Below are positions 31,908 through 35,413 of a stretch of DNA of 35,413 bases, piece by piece. Every line of letters starts with the position of its first letter. Position 1 is the stretch's first letter. Origin of the DNA: Bacillota bacterium (lineage in GTDB: Bacteria > Bacillota_A > Clostridia > Lachnospirales > Lachnospiraceae); the NCBI GenBank assembly GCA_023443625.1, contig JAEZTQ010000021.1, positions 1 through 35,413 of the forward strand. Direction: 5' to 3'. The notes beneath the pieces are model-generated. The model was not told where the DNA came from. It was given only the letters and a program-made list of their open reading frames with translations, and did not search any database. Both the position numbers and the translations under genes were made by a program.

Positions 31908-33488
31908 ATGAAACTAAAAAATACATTATTAAAAAGCATTTTATTAGTAGTAGTTATAACCATGTTTATGTTTATACCAAATACTGTACAAGTAAAAGCT
32001 GCAACAAAACCAACACTTAATAGTTCCTCTGAGTATATTACCATTGGTAAAACATATAACCTTAAAGTGAACAATAAAATTAAGGGTTCAAAATATACAT
32101 GGACTTCCAGTAATAAGAAGGTTGTAACTGTAAACAAGGCTGGAGTTGTAAAGGGAATCAGTGGAGGAGAAGCAAAGATTACCTGTAAGATTACGGCTAA
32201 CAAGAAGACATATACCTTATCCTGCTATTTTAATGTCATTGATAAGAATACCATCTACACCATAACAGAGACTACAAAACCTTCCGCAAGTATCCAAAAG
32301 AAAGGGCACTATAATAGTAATACAAAGGACTGGTATCTATTCAACGAAATTCTTGGTCTTTGTGAAAAAGGCGGCGGTGGAAAGATTATAATTGAAAAAG
32401 GTACATATAGCATCACCAATAAAGTATCCATCCCTTCCAATGTAACAATCCTATTAAAAGATGGTGCTGTAATCAAAAAATCTTCAGAGACAGGCACAAC
32501 AAGTCTTAAAGCGACGAAGACAATGTTTCAATTGGTAGAACCATCGAAAGCAAGTAAAACAGGGGTCTATACCCAATATAATGGTGTTCATGATGTATCC
32601 ATTATTGGGGAAGGTACTGCCACCATAGACTTGGATTATATGGATGGTGCCTGTGGATTTGTAATGGGCCATAATCAGAATGTATCCTTTGATAATATCA
32701 GCTTTATCAATATGAATACAGGCCATTTTATTGAATTAGATGCTTCGAAGGATGTCACAATACAGAATTGCAGATTTCTAGGCTCTAAGAAATCTCCAAA
32801 GACGAATAAGGAGGCAATTAATATTGATACACCGGATAAACTAACCGGCGGCTTCTCTCACGAATGGTCTTCTTTGGATAAAACACCGGTTAAGAACATA
32901 TCCATTACGGACTGTATCTTTGAGGAAATCGATGTAGCCATAGGGACACACAAGTATTCCCAGATACAGGACGAAAAGGGTGATTATAGCATCACCATGT
33001 TTCATGAAGACATCCAGGTAAAAAAGTGCCAATTTATCAATCTCAGGGCAGCAGGACTTCAGATGATTGCCTGGAAGAATGTAACGGTGGAAGACTGTGT
33101 ATTTGAAGGTGGAGGATATATATTAGTTAACCCAACCACTGGTCAAGAGATTCCAGCTGGGGCAAGAGCATTTTCTGGACAAGCAGTGATTAATTTCACC
33201 TTTAAGAATAATATTATCAAAGATATGTTTACCGTAGGTGGGGCTTACAGTTCTACAGGAACGGGACTGGGGACAGCATCCAATATATATACCTCTATCA
33301 CAAGTTATATCACAGTCGATAATATAAAAGATTTTTATACAAATAAGTGCAGCAACGTTGAAATGCCTATCATATTTTTAAATTATAACACCTTTGAAGT
33401 GTCCGATGAGAATAAGGAGCAAATAACTATAAAGAGGCCAGGAGAACCTGACAAATACCAATTAAATGCTACTATTCCAAGTGTATAG
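31908..33488 (+). CDS. Secreted Big2 and right-handed beta-helix protein
   Basis: A 526-residue exported protein. The signal peptide is about 1-31 (LLKSILLVVVITMFMFIPNT then VQVKAA). A Big2-type Ig domain follows (about 34-112, YITIGKTYNLKVNN, TWTSSNKKVVTV), then a pectate-lyase-like parallel beta-helix. Its opening is GGGGKIIIEKGTYSITNKVS then IPSNVTILLKDGAVI, with coils such as VSFDNISFINMN, VTIQNCRFLGS and VTVEDCVFEGG. Such proteins are polysaccharide lyases, glycosidases or phage-tail-like depolymerases. No metal site or catalytic residues can be assigned, so the activity is open. AGGAG lies before the ATG at 31908. It follows the rhamnosidase operon, and a role in pectin-type breakdown is likely from context. 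Confidence 0.8.
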   Translation: MKLKNTLLKSILLVVVITMFMFIPNTVQVKAATKPTLNSSSEYITIGKTYNLKVNNKIKGSKYTWTSSNKKVVTVNKAGVVKGISGGEAKITCKITANKKTYTLSCYFNVIDKNTIYTITETTKPSASIQKKGHYNSNTKDWYLFNEILGLCEKGGGGKIIIEKGTYSITNKVSIPSNVTILLKDGAVIKKSSETGTTSLKATKTMFQLVEPSKASKTGVYTQYNGVHDVSIIGEGTATIDLDYMDGACGFVMGHNQNVSFDNISFINMNTGHFIELDASKDVTIQNCRFLGSKKSPKTNKEAINIDTPDKLTGGFSHEWSSLDKTPVKNISITDCIFEEIDVAIGTHKYSQIQDEKGDYSITMFHEDIQVKKCQFINLRAAGLQMIAWKNVTVEDCVFEGGGYILVNPTTGQEIPAGARAFSGQAVINFTFKNNIIKDMFTVGGAYSSTGTGLGTASNIYTSITSYITVDNIKDFYTNKCSNVEMPIIFLNYNTFEVSDENKEQITIKRPGEPDKYQLNATIPSV

Positions 33489-33633
33489 GTGGTTGAGGAT
33501 TAGTTTATAATTATAAGTTTCATACTGATTTCATTACAAAGTTTTATTCGTATTGATCTCATTTAGGGGATACAGTTAGTGTCTCATAATTGATGTACTC
33601 TTCTTGTAGTTATTACAAGGAGAGCGCATCAAT

Positions 33634-33705
33634 TTGTCGCCTTAAAAAAGAAAAGGGACTATTGCTCAAACTTACGTTAGTTTTGCAACAATCCCTTTTC
33701 TTTTT
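33634..33705. terminator. Shared bidirectional terminator with repeat-core copy C
   Basis: AAAAAGAAAAGGGA (33645-33658) pairs with TCCCTTTTCTTTTT (33692-33705), with ATTGC/GCAAC extending the stem inward. It serves the plus-strand gene ending at 33488 and the minus-strand gene ending at 33789. It is preceded by TTGTCGCCTTAAAAAAGAAA (33634-33653), which matches the end of repeat copy B and its terminator at 9491-9511. The rest of 33489-33633 shows only a small CTTGTA/TACAAG hairpin. Confidence 0.75.
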
Positions 33706-33722
33706 CCTTAGAAAGACTAGAG

Positions 33723-33754
33723 ATTTGAACTTTGGTCAACATCTGGTTGTCGCC
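33723..33754. repeat. Repeat-core copy D
   Basis: GTCAACATCTGGTTGTCGCC repeats the core of copies A and B (ATCTGGTTGT[A/C]GCC), preceded by GATTTGAACTTTG. It lies between the shared terminator and the stop codon of the acetyltransferase gene. Confidence 0.45.
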
Positions 33755-33788
33755 TCTCTCAATGAACTCCTCTAAACCTTGATAATGA

Positions 33789-34688
33789 CTATTCAAATTC
33801 CTTCTTATAACATTGACTGTAATTGCTTTTTTCAAATCCTATTTTACGATAATAATTGTATGGATCTTCATCTGGGTCAACAAACACTTTTTTACAGCCA
33901 TAGGATTTTAATATTTGCAATGAGTTAAACACAGCTGCCTTACCTAATCCATATTTACGATATTCTTGTGCGGTAACCATTGGTTCTAAATAGCCGGTTT
34001 GAGTTTTCTTTTCATACCAAAAACCACAAAAAGATGCATAACTACCATCTGGTGCTATAACGACACTACATATTTCACGATTATAATTTAGCCATGCATG
34101 TTTTATTAGTAGATTAACTTCATCGTCAATTTGTGGTATCTCTCCCTCATAATTAAAACCTTCCCAAATAAGTTTGCTTAGACGGTCAAAATCATAAACC
34201 TCTGATAATGCTCTTACTTTAAATCCTACCGGCAGTTCTATATGAGGAATATCATTATTTAAAGTATATTGAAGTGTACTGTACTCATTCGGTAGTTGCT
34301 TATAATCCTGTTGTAACAATATTTTTTTTAGATTATTTTCCTTTTCACCCACAAAGATAGCTAAATATTTTTTATTATCTTCTATACCAGTAAATGTGTC
34401 CTCAGCATACCGAATAATATCTAAAAGTAAATCCTCCGAATTACTTCTATTATCAACTTTTACATAACCTGGCCATGGGCTTAATAATTGTAAAGACGCT
34501 ACAATCTCATTATTTTCTCTCCAAATTCCAATCTTATCTAATTGAAACATTTCAAAGTAAGGTGCATTACGCATACATTCCCATACTATTCTTGAATGAT
34601 TACCGTCGCAATCTGTGTTCATCTGAACAAAAAATTGACATATTGCTTTCTCGTCCTCTGGTCTATAGTAATTTCTTTTATAATTCAT
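33789..34688 (-). CDS. GNAT-family acetyltransferase
   Basis: A 299-residue cytoplasmic N-acetyltransferase with two GNAT halves. The C-terminal half has the acetyl-CoA loop (EYRKYGLGKAAVFNSLQILK, matching the R/Q-x-x-G-x-G/A pattern) followed by VFVDPDEDPYNYYRKIGFEK. The N-terminal half (about 1-140) is a degenerate repeat. The substrate is unknown; tandem GNATs include drug-modifying and small-molecule enzymes. AGGAGGG lies eight bases before the ATG. It is directly behind a deleted methyltransferase gene and under the attenuator-type leader at 34879-35269, so the expression of this gene may now depend on that leader. Confidence 0.85.
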   Translation of the reverse strand: MNYKRNYYRPEDEKAICQFFVQMNTDCDGNHSRIVWECMRNAPYFEMFQLDKIGIWRENNEIVASLQLLSPWPGYVKVDNRSNSEDLLLDIIRYAEDTFTGIEDNKKYLAIFVGEKENNLKKILLQQDYKQLPNEYSTLQYTLNNDIPHIELPVGFKVRALSEVYDFDRLSKLIWEGFNYEGEIPQIDDEVNLLIKHAWLNYNREICSVVIAPDGSYASFCGFWYEKKTQTGYLEPMVTAQEYRKYGLGKAAVFNSLQILKSYGCKKVFVDPDEDPYNYYRKIGFEKSNYSQCYKKEFE

Positions 34689-34722
34689 AAATTAATCCCT
34701 CCTGAAATAATATTAATAACTG

Positions 34723-34883
34723 TTAGCAACAATAAACTTTCATTCTTACCCTATCCACTAATATTTCATCAAGTAAAATCCAACCTGAAATATTATCACA
34801 ATCTGGCTTTTTATTCGGTGAAGCTGATAAAATTTATCCACACCAATTTTAGCATATTCATTTCTTATAGCTTTATTTGGCAT
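34723..34883 (-). pseudogene. Internally deleted SAM-dependent methyltransferase
   Basis: The start, ATG at 34883 with GGAGG upstream, reads MPNKAIRNEYAKIGVDKFYQ then LH, the N-terminus of a class I methyltransferase family of about 200 residues that I recall from Clostridia and Bacilli. From about 34,817 a different frame reads SPNKKPDCDNISGWILLDEI then LVDRVRMKVYCC and a stop, matching the C-terminal pattern of the same family (P.K.P......GW.L.DE...DRVR...Y). The SAM-binding core between them, about 150 residues, is missing. Read without frame change, the start gives a 41-codon peptide ending at 34758. The enzyme cannot be functional. Confidence 0.55.
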
Positions 34884-34910
34884 AACAATGTTCCTCCTGT
34901 TTGTTATGCC
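34879..34910 (-). promoter_or_regulatory. Translation-blocking hairpin with SD in loop
   Basis: GGCATAACAA (34910-34901, minus) and TTGTTATGCC (34888-34879) form a perfect 10-bp stem. Its 12-base loop ACAGGAGGAACA holds the Shine-Dalgarno, and the ATG at 34883 is buried in the stem. Initiation should be low unless the hairpin is opened or remodelled. Confidence 0.7.
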
Positions 34911-35147
34911 TATTTTTAGGTTTTAATGTAAACAAAAAAGACTATAGGAAATCACATAAATCCCATAGTCTTAAGAATCAGTATAATGAGTACGAGCTTC
35001 TGTATAATTACTAATATATCTTATTGGAATAATTAGCAAATAATATCTTTTTATGCAACCCATACAATCACAACTAATTAAATTCTATACAATCATGACC
35101 TCTTATTGCTTAATAAAAGAAGTGCACAAATAAAACCTAAAAATAGG
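34909..35147 (-). promoter_or_regulatory. 17-bp long-range leader pairing
   Basis: CCTATTTTTAGGTTTTA occurs at 35147-35131 on the minus strand. Its perfect complement TAAAACCTAAAAATAGG lies at 34925-34909, touching the first base of the SD hairpin. The pairing would enclose the terminator at 34938-34972. ATGACCT/AGGTCAT (35151-35145, 35101-35095) offers a competing local hairpin. Alternating partners of this kind are typical of attenuators. Confidence 0.65.
34932..34972 (-). terminator. Leader (attenuator) terminator
   Basis: On the minus strand AAGACTAT (34972-34965) pairs with ATAGTCTT (34945-34938), with GGGA/TTCC extending inward, and TTTTTTG follows. It lies after the leader peptide and before the structural gene, so it would cut off transcription by default. 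Confidence 0.75.
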
Positions 35148-35185
35148 TCATTTATCTTCTTAAAATTAATCTTCAGTTAAGAAAA

Positions 35186-35212
35186 TTAGTAAGCAATATG
35201 GCACAATTTCAT
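35186..35212 (-). CDS. Eight-residue leader peptide MKLCHIAY
   Basis: A perfect AAAGGAGG (35227-35220) lies seven bases before an ATG, and the frame stops after eight codons (MKLCHIAY). Position right behind a consensus promoter and before an intrinsic terminator is that of the leader peptides that sense ribosome-targeting drugs upstream of rRNA methyltransferase, ABC-F and similar resistance genes. The peptide itself is not one I recognise. Confidence 0.6.
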   Translation of the reverse strand: MKLCHIAY

Positions 35213-35240
35213 AATAGAACCTCCTTTAGTTAATAAAAGG

Positions 35241-35269
35241 AATATACCAAATTATAACATAGGTGTCAA
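35241..35269 (-). promoter_or_regulatory. Consensus promoter of the leader
   Basis: TTGACA (35269-35264) and TATATT (35246-35241) are spaced by exactly 17 bases on the minus strand. Transcription should begin near 35,234, only a few bases before the leader Shine-Dalgarno, giving a leader of about 350 nt before the ATG at 34883. Confidence 0.75.
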
Positions 35270-35298
35270 CTTTTTATCGTAATTACGATTGCGTTTAG

Positions 35299-35379
35299 TT
35301 ATCTTAGGATTTGATTGGGCAGAATTTCCCCTTGATGATTAAAATAGATTTGTTTATCATCATTATAATCAATCCTTAT
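35299..35379 (-). pseudogene. Possible 3' end of a gene remnant
   Basis: The minus strand reads IRIDYNDDKQIYFNHQGEIL then PNQILR before a stop, a coding-like stretch of 26 codons opened by another stop at 35380. It could be the tail of a decayed gene upstream of the leader promoter. I do not recognise it, and the rest of 35,270-35,413 shows nothing else. Confidence 0.2.
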
Positions 35380-35413
35380 TTATTTTCAACTCCCTATTCC
35401 TCTTTTCTTTTTA

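Overview
The window looks like a chromosomal segment of a low-GC, anaerobic, plant-polysaccharide-using Clostridia, most likely a Lachnospiraceae member close to Lachnoclostridium/Clostridium phytofermentans. The clues are strong GGAGG ribosome-binding sites, a B12-dependent (class II) ribonucleotide reductase, BspA-like leucine-rich surface proteins, Fn3/Big2-decorated secreted enzymes, and a sugar ABC transporter with no ATPase gene beside an AraC regulator. This assignment is inferred from gene content only.

Region 1 (1 to about 9,500) is an AT-rich accessory island. It carries a mobilisation module on the minus strand: a MobA/MobL relaxase, a small protein and a VirD4/TraG-type coupling protein, with a candidate oriT hairpin and a nested inverted-repeat structure at the left edge. 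Diverging from it is a plus-strand operon of three likely defence genes: an ApeA-like HEPN protein, an HNH nuclease and a TIR-domain protein. Next come three orphan immunity-like genes (one DUF2716, one helical-repeat), a frameshifted tyrosine-recombinase remnant on the minus strand, and a protein resembling the ADP-ribosyltransferase/phosphotransferase fold. Copies of a roughly 56-bp repeat block lie on both sides of this last gene. The block's 20-bp core resembles sequence near 33.7 kb.

Region 2 (9,500 to 20,900) looks like core or surface functions: a methyl-accepting chemotaxis protein, a secreted Fn3-Big2-GH25 lysozyme, a lipoprotein with a palindromic operator over its promoter and a decayed Asp/Asn-rich tail downstream, a 1,117-residue BspA-type LRR protein with a DUF5050-like end, and an adenosylcobalamin-dependent ribonucleoside-triphosphate reductase.

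Region 3 (20,900 to 33,500) is a glycoside-utilisation locus. A divergent AraC regulator faces a co-directional series: solute-binding lipoprotein, a small anchored Ig-like protein, two permeases, a nucleoside hydrolase, an unrecognised TIM-barrel-like lipoprotein, a ribokinase-type kinase, a GH78 rhamnosidase-like enzyme, then a separately transcribed secreted beta-helix protein. The combination suggests uptake of a rhamnose- and pentosyl-containing glycoside, cleaved inside the cell and phosphorylated.

Region 4 (33,500 to the end, minus strand) holds a GNAT acetyltransferase behind an internally deleted methyltransferase pseudogene. Upstream is an elaborate leader: consensus promoter, 8-codon leader peptide with perfect Shine-Dalgarno, intrinsic terminator, a 17-bp long-range pairing and a 10-bp hairpin with the Shine-Dalgarno in its loop. 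This is the architecture of drug-inducible ribosome-mediated attenuation.

The best candidates for something undescribed are the HEPN-HNH-TIR operon, the attenuator leader at the right end, and the putative new glycosidase at 27,178-28,536.
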